Part shown: positions 25,315-36,487 of the stretch, one piece after another
Position numbering within the stretch: position 1 is the stretch's first letter
Layout: every line of letters begins with the position of its first letter
Assembly (NCBI GenBank): GCA_013399015.1
Contig: VWZX01008936.1
Span: 3,800,327 to 3,864,326 of the forward strand
Direction of reading: 5' to 3'
Source of the DNA: Galbula dea
Lineage: Eukaryota > Chordata > Aves > Piciformes > Galbulidae
Length of the DNA stretch: 64,000 bases
The notes under the pieces: model-generated
The model's database searches: none
Told to the model about the DNA's origin: nothing
The model's input: only the letters and a program-made list of their open reading frames with translations
Made by a program: the position numbers and the translations under genes

Positions 25315-26514
25315 AGATAAGACATTAGGAAAAATTTCTTCACTGAAATGGTTGTCAAGCAAGGGAAAGGCTGCCCAGGGAAGCAGTTGAATCACCATTC
25401 CTGGAAGTATTTAAATTATGTGTAGATGTGGTGTTTAGTGACATGGTTTAGTAGTGGACTTGGCAATGCTAAGTTAACAATTGGACTTGATAATCTTAAA
25501 GTTCTTTTCCAACCTTAATGATTCTATGATTTAATCCTGGAGTCAGGGCAGTTCAGGTAAATTTGCACTTTCCTTCCTTGAAAACAAAACAAAATTCTCA
25601 ATTACTAGGAAATGTCTTAACCCACCACATTGTATATTCTATACCCCAGGCTCAAATTCCATAGCTTTCTCAACTGAAAATAGCTGCTAGGAAGAACAGG
25701 AAGAAAAGTAGAATAAAAATAAACACTGGATCACATTCTCCAAATACTATACACTCTGTGAAAGGTAATTATAACACAATGCTAGAGCCAATCAATGGTA
25801 TCTTGTAATTATAGTGTTCTTAGTATAAAATCATTAGAAACAGGAATATATACAATAAATTTTTAAGTGAATTGCTTGTAGACAATTGGGGAAGAAAGTA
25901 GGTTCCTTATGGGCAATACAGACAGGGCAACAGCAGCAGTCCTAAAGCTCTAGAAAAATCAAGTATTGGTGCCCAGAGCTGTTTCAGCAAGAGACAGCTT
26001 TTATTCCTCATTACATGGCAGTGGAATAAAAAAACAAAATTTGAACTTGGGGTCATGGTGCATGGAAATGCTCCCTGTGACTGTAAGCCTGGAGTCATGT
26101 TCTGATGGGTTCTTTCAATGCAAGTTTTTGTTACAAAATTCTGTTATGCAGCTCTTCATTATTTTTTTCTGGTGAGTATTGATTTTAGATTCTCTCCTTG
26201 TTATGCCTTTTGGCACGATTTTGCTGTCTTTAAATGAAAACAGTACTACCTGACTTTGTAAAACCACTTTGACACCACAGATAATAAAGTTTTATATGAA
26301 TACAAGTGTAATTTTAGACATTACATGACAAGCTAGAGACTAAATGACCTTTTAGACTACCTCCTTAACTAATTTAAAGCTTGGCTTATTTCAGTATGTT
26401 TTTCTGATGCACTGTGCACACATTCTCACAGCTTGTAAACAGAGCTTCGCTTTTCACTCTTACACTGCATGAGACTTTCTTATTTCCATTCTGAACACAT
26501 TTGATTTTAGAACC

Positions 26515-26540
26515 TTGACCTGCCCTGTTGACCTGCACTG
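26515..26540. repeat. 13-bp tandem duplication carrying TGACCT half-sites
   Basis: TTGACCTGCCCTG is followed at once by TTGACCTGCACTG, one mismatch. Each unit contains TGACCT, the reverse complement of the AGGTCA nuclear-receptor half-site, giving a direct repeat with a 7-base spacer. Whether it binds anything is unknown. Confidence 0.9.
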
Positions 26541-26584
26541 CTGAAGAGAGTCACACTGTAATTGATAATGTTAGGCCTAGTATG

Positions 26585-26604
26585 AAAAAAAAAAAAAAAA
26601 AAAA
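26585..26604. repeat. A20 homopolymer
   Basis: Twenty consecutive A followed by TCAAAAAAACC. No recognisable retrocopy precedes it. Confidence 0.97.
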
Positions 26605-26942
26605 TCAAAAAAACCTCAAGAGAACACCAGATTATGCTGAAAAATTTCTTAGCTGAGAGAGGCAGAAAAAGTCCACAGTGCTTACACCTTTGGTGTGCTA
26701 TACAGAGTAGTGTTTCTTTCTGCTTGCAAATTTTAGCCTTTAAAAATGTTTAAGTTGCTACATTGTGTCTCAGTTAGTCTTTGTCTCTTACCTCATGATG
26801 ATAATTGTAATACTTGTATTATTCCTGCAAGGGTTCCCCTGAGCTTGACTACACCTCCTGTTCATATAAGGCCCAGAATAGAACACAATGTTCATAGTCA
26901 ACTGCTTGGGTTTGGTCTCACTTAAAACTCCTATGCTGGTTT

Positions 26943-27055
26943 GTTGGGTTTTGGTTTTTTGCTTGGTTTTTGGTTTTTGGTTTGATTTCAGGAGGGGTTT
27001 TCTGGTTTTGTGCTGTTAGAAAAAAAAAAACACCAAAAACAAGCAAAAACCCAAC
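26943..27055. repeat. Imperfect inverted repeat, T/G-rich and A/C-rich arms
   Basis: The left arm at 26943-26975 (GTTGGGTTTTGG...GCTTGG...) is imperfectly complementary to the right arm at 27031-27055 (CACCAAAAACAAGCAAAAAC plus CCAAC), with about 55 bases between. Both arms are low-complexity G/T or A/C tracts, so slippage and mutual similarity may account for it. Confidence 0.75.
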
Positions 27056-28597
27056 TGTGATTCAAGTTATTGGAGTATGTTTCTCTCAGCTACAGTGGTT
27101 TAATCAAATCAGTGCTTCCAATCTGATACCAATTGCTGTGTCTTCTCTATGTGGACACTGGATTGATCAGCTTATTCTTTCTGAAGGACTGTAGTCTCCC
27201 TGATTAAAAAGACCACTTACAGTCAAACATTTTGAGTTCAGATGACTGTTGACTGCTGGGAAAGCAACTCTGACACAATCAATTCACTGTGCTTTTGTGG
27301 GTGGAGCAGATGGGCTATGGTGGACATCAGAGGTTGAAAATTGCTAGTGCAACAAATCCATTTTATAATTAACAGACGCATCACAGAAAATATTGAAACA
27401 GAAGAAAAGGAAATTAATCTATACTGTATCAAAATCACACTGGAGCATTTCCCTAGGATGAAAGCTTCTTTTAAATATGCTAACTCTTTTTTTTTTCTTT
27501 TTCTTAGCAACAGCAGAACTGTTTCACAGCTTGTAGAATAACCTTTCTCCTGACTTTTACCCCATCCCATATGTCAGTCTGATCTGACAGAAGAGTACGT
27601 AGCACACAAGCAGCATTTAAATTGTCAGGAGAAAATCGCCAAGAGTAAAAAGAGGTTAGACATTGCTCTGCCTTCTGTATCTTTCTTTTCCATTCTCCTC
27701 TTAATACAAAATGTCTGTAGATCTTTTATGAGAAGATTGGGGTTATGTTATGATTAAAATTCATCATAATGACTTTGTTTTCAGCCAAAAATAGAGATCA
27801 CAGTGTTTACAAAATGCAGTCCCAGGTCCAACTCAGACTGCTTGTTGTGGCACTAAAGAAACAAGTCAAAAGTAAAAAAGATAAAATACATGTTGTTTCA
27901 CATGAGGTCTCTTTACTACTTTGTACAACAGAGAAAATTTCCTACCTGTGAAGATAAATGTCAGCTGATCAAAATGATTTGCCAGCTTGGCAATAGACAT
28001 GGCAATAGATAGTACTTTCCACTAAAGGCCTTTCTTTTTTAGACCAGAAAAATATGCTGTGTGTACAAGTGTACATATATTAAACAGAGATGCAGATACC
28101 AGGATAGTCACATCAATTTCTATCACAGACTACAAAGTCATGGATAAACAGTCACATAGCTTCTTAAAAGCACATCATATAGTTGTTAAGATATCTATTT
28201 TTCAACATCAAAACCAGATGCAGATATTGAGCTATATTGATTTGACTGACAGTAACTGATTGTGAATCAGTACATCTGTGTTTAGAAATCTCTGTACACA
28301 CTGTTTACTGCACCACTAGTCACACTCAGCTTTAGGTTGGAAACATACATTGTTTCCAGAAGTGATGGGTTGTACCAGCTGCTAAGGTTCATCACATTAA
28401 GTCAACGGTTAAGTTCTTCATTGTGCTTCTCATTACCCTTAAAAAGCAAATCTCAGAACCTGTGCTTCAATGGTCAGCATCTGAGGATAACTCTGTCTGT
28501 TCTGCCCTTGATCCTGATCCATAAGTTCCTGCACTCAGTACCAGGATCCAGCCCCTGAGCCTGGCTCCCATCTGCTGCTGAGGCCTTCTACCACAGC

Positions 28598-28602
28598 ATC
28601 AG
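28598..28602. repeat. Target-site duplication of the 28603 LTR (left copy)
   Basis: ATCAG sits directly before the LTR's TG start and recurs at 28840-28844 directly after its terminal CA. A 5-bp duplication is usual for ERVL-type integration. Confidence 0.85.
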
Positions 28603-28839
28603 TGGTGATGTAGTTACCATCAAGGGGGGTTTGGGTTCCATATTGGGTTTTGTACATATTTATATAAATTTGTATATATTTCATTTATCATTATTATTAT
28701 TAAAGTAGTTTTAGTTTTCCAGTCCACAAGTCTCTCTCTCTCTTATCCCCTTTCCCTTCCCGTGGCAGAGGTGGGAAGAGGGGGTAATAGGGAGCTTCTG
28801 TCTTTGGATTGGTGGTCGGCCCAGCCTCCACCCTCGACA
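28603..28839 (+). mobile_element. Solo LTR of an avian ERVL-like retrovirus
   Basis: A 237-bp element begins TGGTGATG, ends CTCGACA, and is flanked by a perfect 5-bp duplication ATCAG (28598-28602 and 28840-28844). Inside are an AT-rich stretch with TATTTATATAAAT, a (TTA)n run ending in an ATTAAA poly-A signal near 28699, then the TCTCTCTCT and CCCTTCCCGTGG...GGTGGGAAGAGGG block typical of avian ERVL-like LTR ends. No internal retroviral sequence lies on either side, so it is a recombined solo LTR. It is related to the LTR at 54761-55131. Confidence 0.87.
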
Positions 28840-28844
28840 ATCAG

Positions 28845-30999
28845 ATTTTAAATTGTTTATCTTATTAGAAGAAAGTTTACTATTCTGAACATTGTATTAG
28901 CTCTTCCTTCAGCAGTGCATAAATTTAGTGTAACAGAGCTTAATACTCTGTTATGACTGATGTGTCAAGTCTTGACAATCTCAATGTGGTTTTGAAAGTT
29001 GTTTATTAATATGCATATGAAAGGTTCATAATTCATTTTCAATTTTATCTTTTTCAGTCACAAGTGAACGTAACTAAAACTATTTGAAAATGCAGCATAA
29101 ACTAAAATTCCACTGATTTCAACTTTGACAATGTTACATCGCTTATATGTAGTAGCGTTAGTATTAGCAATTCTACTCTGCTTACAAATAAACTGAAAAT
29201 GAGCATAAATATTTGCTTTCAGTTAAATAGCTACCAGGGTGCATTATCAGTAAATCATCCTTCAACCCTGAACAGTGTGTTAAAAAAATTTGTCATAGAA
29301 ATGGCTTCTGACTGTTAAGAAAGTACAAAATTGCAGGGTTTAAGTTCTACATGAGGAGAGCTAGAGATGATGGAGAGAGTATCCCTGGTTTTTAAAATGT
29401 ACAAAGGAACTTAGATTTTTCTTGTCCTCACGCTTACAGAGAATTAAAGAAATTAACACTAATTCTTGAAGACACAGGTGACCCCTTTTCTTGATTTCAG
29501 ACATTCTCAGCCATTGAAATACCAATGGCTTTGTTTCCTTTCTGTAGCTTTTCCTACACAGCTGATCTCCGTGTTTCTTTCACCCTAATACAGTCCCTGT
29601 ACTTCAACTTGTGATTATCCTCCTCACAGACTTTCAGAAATTCATGGATTTCTTTGGGCATCAGGCATTTCTTTAGTCATTCTTTGTTCATTTATTGTCA
29701 ACTAAAGCTAAAAAATTTATACAAATTATTTAATTTTTTTTAAAAAAATATCTGCTATTATTTAAATATCTATCCAAAAAGCAATGGAGAAAATTTAAAA
29801 TTCAGATTTGAACTTTAGCAAATGATACTGCCACAGTCTGATTCAGCAGTTCTCTCTAACAAAGCTGACTCTTCATGAAGTCATAAAACTACAGATGGTT
29901 TGAAAATGAATAGACACAAATCACTTGTGTCAGGAGTTATGTACTAAGTAATTATGTAGCATTCACCTTTAAACCTTTGTTTTCTCAGTTTCTTACCATT
30001 TGTGAAATGATTGATGCCTTTTCCTATCCAAATAGGACATTAGCAAGAATATTTTCCTCATTTGAATAGATTTAGGCAGACCATAGAAATGCACTAAATA
30101 TTGATTAAGTTAAGAGTTAGCCTGAAATTAAAATGAAATTCAACTGAAACTGTAAAGAATTCCACAGCACAACTTAAAAGAGTAAAGATAAACTGAATTG
30201 TATTAAAATTAACAAATACATTTTTTAAAAGAAACTGGAACCAATAATAGCTGAAATGTGTAGTCGTCACAAATACCCACAAGCAAAGAAAAATATTGTA
30301 TTTGCAGTACAGAGACAAGATAAAATGAAGACCAGTATATCTACTCTTCAGAACAACCAATGCCCTTCACAGGAAATTACAAGCCAGTAGAATATGTAGA
30401 AGTACCTCAATGTTCAACATATCAGACCAGAGGAATGATGCTGTGCAGTTTTCCAACAAATTGCAGCTAAGTGACACTGTATAAAATTAGATTTTCCATG
30501 AGCAATCCACAGAGCAATTTTTTTTTCATGTCATGAATACACTGAAGAGATTTTAATCTCCATGCAGACACTTCACAATTCGCAGTTACCAACTAGAAAA
30601 ACAAAGAAGGGAGACTAGAAGACTTTTTCCCAGCTTGGGTCTGTCAGAATTGTGTACTCTTTCTCCTCTCCCATATTTCTCCTCATCCTCTCCAAAAAAT
30701 CCCTTCAAGTATCAGTTTGAGTGCAAAAATTATCAAAGCATGAGTAATTCAAACCTTTCAGGTTTCAGGCCCAACCGTCAGCTAAAACAGAGAGAGCACC
30801 AGGTTCAATTGCCATCATTTCCCCACATCACAGAGGCACAAGATGTTAGAACAACAATGGCACAGCACTTCATTTGGGGTAATTTTCAAAAGCTACAAAA
30901 TTCACCTGTCTGTTTCTGTATTGCCAGAGCTGAAAAGCTTTAAAAATAAACTCCCAAGAAAACTCTTGCACTTGTCATTTACTATTACTGGAGGCCCAG
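28845..30999. other. Noncoding AT-rich sequence
   Basis: Strongly AT-rich, with no recognised gene or repeat between the solo LTR and the GC-rich repeat. Confidence 0.6.
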
Positions 31000-31461
31000 G
31001 TCCTGAGGGCACCTGCAGCCCTGCCAGACCCTGTGCCTCCCCTCCACCCTACCCAAGACTCCATTTCAGCCCAGCTATCAGCCCCTGCCTGGGCTCACCG
31101 ACAGAATGAAGTTCGAGCCAGCAATAGATGCTCCAGACAGGTCTTGTCCCACTGCCCCAGCCAGGAGTGAGCATCTGGAGGGCACTGGGGCAGCCCCACC
31201 CCTGGGCACTGGGGACCTCCCTAGGAATGGAGACGGGTCAAAGTCAGAGTGGGATGGAGTCCTGTGGGTGGGTCCAGCTCTGCATCACCCATGGCCAGGC
31301 TGGGCTGAGCCATGGGGAGCTGGAAACCAGCCCTGCTGCAGCATTGCTGGTGTCCTGAACCCTGGCCAGGCTGGAGGGAGCTCTAGAGCCTGGGCAGGGA
31401 CACTGGGGCCTGTTGGCACACCCAGGGACCTGAGATAGGAATGCTGGAAAAAAAAAAAAAA
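31000..31461. repeat. GC-rich interspersed repeat, copy A, ending in an A-run
   Basis: GC content jumps abruptly in an AT-rich setting, from the GGAGGCCCAGGTCCTGAGGG start to a 14-A run at 31448-31461. Two blocks are shared in the same order and orientation with 49515-49915. The first is 31159-31236 (AGCCAGGAGTGAGCATC..., CCCCTGGGCACTGG..., ACCTCCCTAGG). The second is 31328-31360 (CAGCCCTGCTGCAGCATTGC). The interval between the blocks is about 90 bp longer here. I do not recognise the family. The long open frames here reflect the low stop-codon density of GC-rich DNA. Confidence 0.65.
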
Positions 31462-31779
31462 GTCATAATTTGAACTGTACAATCACTTATCCAGGGCTTT
31501 AGAAACAAGCAGACTGTTTTTTCCAGCATTATCCTCAGTCTCTCATCTTTTGGCCACTTAAACGTTGTTCTGATTCAGATGCTCAATTTATAAAATGAGC
31601 ATAACATTATCTACTTTTGAAGAAATTTGACACCCCTGGTCATCATGTTCTGAAAGTGGTAAATATTACTACATTGCTGAGCTATGAATGAGAAAGGCCC
31701 AAAATATTTTTATTTTGTTCTGACTAGTTCTGTCATTCATCAGAGATGTATTGCAGATGGAGAAAGAGGAAAAGCATTT

Positions 31780-32060
31780 TGCTGTCTTTCCCTTTTCCCT
31801 TTCGTGAAATTAATACATTTAAAGGTGCTCTTGAAATATAATTTACATCTTTAGCCTCCATCTCTGTCATTTGCTGGAGTTATGATAACACTTTAGCAAA
31901 CCTCTGCTTCCATCCCCATGGAAACTGCCATCAAACTGCCAAAAATGGGACAGAATGCTTTAAACTAATCACTTTTCAATGGAGGAAGGCCTTTTTTCTA
32001 CAGCTGTTTCCATGGGATCAGAAGGCATTGCTGGTTGCCTAATTGTTTAAAATCTTGTCA
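31780..32060. promoter_or_regulatory. Possible conserved noncoding patch with 10-bp inverted pair
   Basis: High-complexity sequence lacking repeats carries CCATGGAAAC (31916-31925) and its exact reverse complement GTTTCCATGG (32006-32015), 80 bases apart. It also has several homeodomain-type ATTA/TAAT cores. No gene was recognised. Conservation cannot be judged here. Confidence 0.22.
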
Positions 32061-33254
32061 AGTGCACAGGCAAGTGCTTAGCCTTTTTAAATGTGATTTT
32101 TTTTTAACCCCAGGCTTCTAAAGCAGAATTTGTGAACCTGATTCTTCTTCTATTTCACTGGTTGTCAGCCATCAAAAACTTGTGACCTTAGTAGACTTTC
32201 ACCAGTTTGAAACCAGCATGGGAGAAGTTCCATCATTTAAGTTTAGAAGAAAGTTTCCAGTGAGATGAATGAAAGAGAGAACACATACCATTTTCATTCC
32301 ACAATACAGCTAAACACCATTGTGAAAGGAAGAACTCCTGAGCTGGTACTGTCAGCCAGCATAAGAAAAGGCTATGTGTCAGAAGATGGAAGCTGCGGTC
32401 ACAAACATCCAATAGACTTCCTTTTGACTTTCTGTTCTCACCTATGGCACCTTTATAATCATTTCCTAATCTACAAATAAAAATTAGAAAATCAGGTTCT
32501 GCTGAGAAGTGAGAATACCAACACACTACTCATCTGGCTGCTGTGAATTCAGAAGGTATATTTTGCTATGCAGTTCCTTGAACAAGTGTTGGAAGGCAAA
32601 TCTCAGTTATTTCTAAGTGTATACATTACCTCTGCTAAAAAATCTCCTTTGGTGTAAACAAGAATTTTTACATGAATAACACCTTATGAATCCAGTTTTT
32701 GACTGAATGGATTTCAAGATTTCAAACCAGTCTATTAGAATGACACACATATGCCCATGAGAACATGCGTGGTTGGATATGTCTCTGCTCTGGTCAGCAC
32801 ATCAGCTTTTGAAAAAATCCAATAATTTAAACTGCTAAAGGCACATGTTATCATTAATTCAGGCAATGATACCAGCCAAACAGAAAAGCTAATAAAATTT
32901 CCCACTATACCAAAAAACTATTCTAGGCAAAAAATGTTAAGTATACCATAAAACTCTAAAAATATTAAGCTATTTGAAAACTTTAGTCCTGTATTCAGAA
33001 TTATGACAAAGCATGCCACTCCTCTTAAAACATTTAGTAACTTGTGAAGAGGTCTGTAGAAATGCAGCCAGCTCTATGATTCTCCCCCATCATAACATTA
33101 TACTGCCTTTTGTTCCAAATGCATGAGAAACAAGATTTGAAAATAATAAGTATGCTGCTAAAAGTCAAAATCAAAAAAGAGGGAAAAGCACCCTCACCTT
33201 GCACCATTGCTGCAGAGTTACACCCTGCCTGTTCCTGGAAGGATGCAGTAATTA

Positions 33255-33340
33255 GAGACCCAGTTTTTCAGAGGTGCTAAATATTCCTTAGTGAGACCAG
33301 CTGCAATAATTAAAAATCTCAGCAGCTTGTGGGGGTGGAA
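33255..33340. repeat. Possible ancient amniote interspersed repeat (same kind)
   Basis: CAGTTTTTCAGAGGTGCTAA, then CCAGCTGCAATAATTA and CTCAGCAGCTTGTGGGGG resemble the 'TTTTCAGAGGTGCTGAGCACC ... CAGCTCC' core of an old reptile and bird repeat. Short and diverged. Confidence 0.28.
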
Positions 33341-33479
33341 AGAGTAAGAGACCACAGTGTCTAAAACAAGGTCAACAAATTTTTTTATTTAATGGATATG
33401 TGACAGTTTTGTTGAACAGAACTTTAATCTTGCTGTATAAGGGTGAGGACATGGCAGAAATGGGGCAATCAGGTTGAGA

Positions 33480-33690
33480 ACTTTGCCTTCAACACATTGT
33501 TTTGAGAAGCTGGCTGAATCCATTGAGCTTTACGTCAGGACACAACGTTCTCCTCTCTATTTAATGAAACCTTTGCATTGATCTTAAGACTGGCAATTAG
33601 CTCTGACACAGGGCGGGCTCTATCCACACCTGAGAGCCAAATTCATTTGAAACAGCTGATTTTGAAAGCAGCTTCTTGAGAATAGTTCAG
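33480..33690. promoter_or_regulatory. Possible conserved noncoding patch with CRE-like site
   Basis: The stretch contains TTACGTCA at about 33531, a cAMP-response/ATF-type site, soon followed by AACGTT. It also has an ACACCTGAG E-box and an AACAGCTG E-box. It has more CpG than its surroundings and no simple repeats. There is no open frame of note. The regulatory reading is an inference from motif content. Confidence 0.25.
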
Positions 33691-34677
33691 CACAATCTTA
33701 CTTATTCTGGTGAGTTTGTCAGAGCAGTAATTCAGTCAACAAAACTCCTCTAACCTTGGATTCTTTAGCTACAAAAATCAAATCAACTTCTCTATTGACT
33801 ATTTTATAAAAAAGTTTTATAAAAATTTTGTCTTCAACAAAACCCAAAAGGCTTTTGTAAGAAAACACTGTTCAGAGCTTTTCAGATAAAAGCAAAAGAA
33901 ATCCAAAGTAAGCCAGCCACGTTTTCTCCAAACTGATGTTATATGATCAATTCAATTTTTCTGGAGGTACATGACCATTGGCTATGTCAAGCTTTTTACT
34001 CTCTTCTTTTGGGTCTTTTCTGGCCACTATTTCAAAGACCTCATACCTTCATTTAGTCTCCTCCCAGACTTAAAATACAATGGCTCCGTCCTTAAAAATT
34101 GTTCTTTTTTTTCTGGAACGTACACAGGAGCTGAAATAAACTTACAGTCTTGACTTATACTTCAGCTTGCCTCTGAATATTGTTTGTTTAGCCTGCAAAA
34201 TGCCACATATCCCAATTCTGTACCACAAATTCTGCACCAAAAAAAAAAAAGCATACTTTTTGTTCTTACAACTTACCTGGAAAGAAAAAATAGAACAGCA
34301 TTACTATTCCCTAGTCAGTATTAAAAGTGGGTTAATTTCTGTTACATATTTTTTTCAGTTAGCCTATACTGTTTCATATTTCTAGTAAAGCTGATATTGA
34401 AGTAAATTCAAGTTTTCCTCCCGGACTTAGTGTCAGAGGTTTTGCTCTTCATATTTCTAATTACTCATCTGTATCCTCCTGACAAGAATGCTGGTATTGT
34501 TTGAAGAAGTCATTTTTCTGAGTCTCATCACTATGGGTCTTTATATTGTGTATTAATTAGTAAATATTATGTATCAGGATCTTGCTCATTTGTTCCATCT
34601 AGGAGATAATTCTTGTCCTCAGATACCATTGTTTTGAGTAAGAGTCTCCTGCATACATCAGATTTTTTGTTCTTCCT

Positions 34678-34750
34678 GTTTGTGGGGTTTTGTTTTGGTT
34701 TAGTACTTGAAAAAAAACAAACACAAAAAAACAAAATGAAAAAAACCAAC
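34678..34750. repeat. T/G-rich to A/C-rich low-complexity tract
   Basis: TTTGTGGGGTTTTGTTTTGG is followed within a few bases by A-rich CAAA-type sequence. The two sides are loosely complementary. Confidence 0.8.
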
Positions 34751-34801
34751 ACTCTGAAAAAATAAATCACATGTGTGTAATTACAGAGCCTCTTTTCCAC
34801 A

Positions 34802-34825
34802 CCCCCAACACCCACCCACCCCCCC
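34802..34825 (-). other. G-quadruplex motif on the minus strand
   Basis: The plus strand reads C5-AACA-C3-A-C3-A-C7. The complement therefore has four G-tracts of at least three with loops of 1, 1 and 4 bases, which meets the usual short-loop G-quadruplex pattern. The plus strand would be an i-motif candidate. Confidence 0.85.
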
Positions 34826-36421
34826 AGCTGGGTTATTTTGGGTCACATTTCATTTTCACATCAAGAAAAAACTGGATGAATAGTGAATGGGAAAGTATCA
34901 TTATAAATGGAATCCTGCTGGTTTATGCAGGCCTGCACATCTGGAACAGGGTGGGAAAAGAGAAACAGGAGAGTGGGAAAGGCTGGGTTAGTCTAACTAG
35001 ACAAAACCAGGGAGTCTGGGAAGCATATGTAGTCTGGTTTCTGAAGTTACAGCAAAAGTTAGCACTCAGAAAAGAATATGCTCAGCAATAAGCCCTTCCT
35101 CCCCACATATATCATGTTCAGAAGTGCTCCTTGAAACTCTACCTCAGCCATCTCCATTTGTTACTTTCCATGAATGTGTGGGTTATTTTCTTCTGCAGAC
35201 CCCAGTGAATGCCTAACTGAGGTGGCAAAGTGATCCTTTTCCAGCCAGCCTCCTAGTTACAGATTAACAGGAGCAGCCCTGGTACCATGGAGCAATTTGC
35301 CAGGCAAACACATTCATTCACGTGACCGATAAAATGTGTTTGCTTTGTGTTAAAGAATCTATAAAAGTCTTTTCTAACACTGCTATTGAAAAAGTCATGG
35401 AGCTTTCATTCGTGGTAAATGACTTCTGTGCCTTATCTGGGTCACTATGGTGTGACAAACATGGGTCTTTGCCCAGCAGCCTTTGCAGCTTTTTGGATGC
35501 TTCATCTTGGACTCCAGCTGAGCCCTGAGGCAGGGAAAGAGCAGAGGCATGGCTAAACTCAATCCCACCTCTCCAAAGACCTCCAAAACCATTGGTACAC
35601 TAAAGCCCAGAAGAGAGACAATGCATGCCATTTCCTCAATATATGCTACAGGAAGAAGCCACAAGGCTGCATTAGTATTCAGAGATCGTGACAATGTGGT
35701 GATGTACACTCTGAGGAAGTATCATATAACCCAAGCACTATTATTTTTATTACCATTATTTTGTCATCTCCATCTTATTTAGCTCTCCACTTATAGTTTT
35801 CAATCTATCATACAGCATAATTACATTCAATGAATGAGCTCTCAAGTTACATTACAAAAAGAAACTCATTCTTAGAATTTTCTCAACTGAGTCGTAAGAA
35901 ATTAAAAACATCTCTGAATGTTTAATCTAATTTTTGTGAATGGGAGAAGTCTTAGAAGTAGGTAGAAGTAATTTCCTTTGTGGAAGGACCATGAATTCAT
36001 ATTAAGTCATATGAATAATGCTTTGTTCCATTTAAAACATCTGAAGAGCCAGCACAGTCTGCTGAAAGCTGGACCTACTGACAATATAGCATGGGACTGA
36101 AGTTGAATAAGCCAAACACAAGCAACGCAGTCCCAAGGAGCCCTGGGGTTGCATCATTTGTCAGGCATGGAGATTCTATAGAAGAGGGGATCTCATCTTG
36201 TTTCAAGCACAATGTTGGCTGGAGATATGTTTTAAAAAGTAACTTAATAAAACTAGTCTACTTCATCAAGGGCAATTTATCTGTGTCTCTCAGACACTTG
36301 ACCATGAGCAAGGTCCAGATATTTCCTACTGAGAACAGAGATTTGGTGAAAAAATTTACTGCCCTCCGTGCTAGTGTCACTGAAGCAGCATATTCATCAT
36401 AGTCAGCACTGCAAGATTTTT

Positions 36422-36487
36422 TAACTAACCCTTTCTAACCCATTTTATAACTAACCCTTTCTAACCCATTTTATAGCAAACCCTTTC
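36422..36487. repeat. 26-bp tandem repeat, about 2.5 units
   Basis: Two identical 26-bp units (TAACTAACCCTTTCTAACCC plus ATTTTA) lie head to tail at 36422-36447 and 36448-36473, followed by a diverged partial third unit to 36487. Confidence 0.97.

Larger units (their letters stand above)
24690..25531 (+). mobile_element. CR1 LINE copy, 5'-truncated and internally deleted
   Basis: This is a CR1 non-LTR retrotransposon relic in the sense orientation. From about 24745 the sequence follows the CR1 ORF2 region leading into the reverse transcriptase, recognisable up to about 25055. A deletion then removes the rest of the RT palm and thumb and the downstream part. Homology resumes near 25080 in the C-terminal ORF2 region (a degraded 'leader-ENK-EE' stretch) and runs through the 3' UTR to the avian CR1 terminus ending in ATTCTATGAT at 25521-25530. 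There is no poly-A tail, as expected for CR1. A 28-bp inverted piece interrupts it at 25287-25314. It is certainly dead. The exact 5' boundary is uncertain. Confidence 0.93.
25532..28597. other. Noncoding AT-rich sequence
   Basis: No gene was recognised. Contents are the 13-bp duplication at 26515, the A20 run, the T/G-rich inverted repeat at 26.94 kb and a small 7-bp-stem hairpin (TGGAAAC/GTTTCCA) at 28338-28358. Confidence 0.6.

Noticed and set aside
26300..26604. Possible processed pseudogene ending in the A20 run
   Set aside because: The preceding 300 bases show no decayed reading frame or recognised transcript, and I found no flanking duplication.
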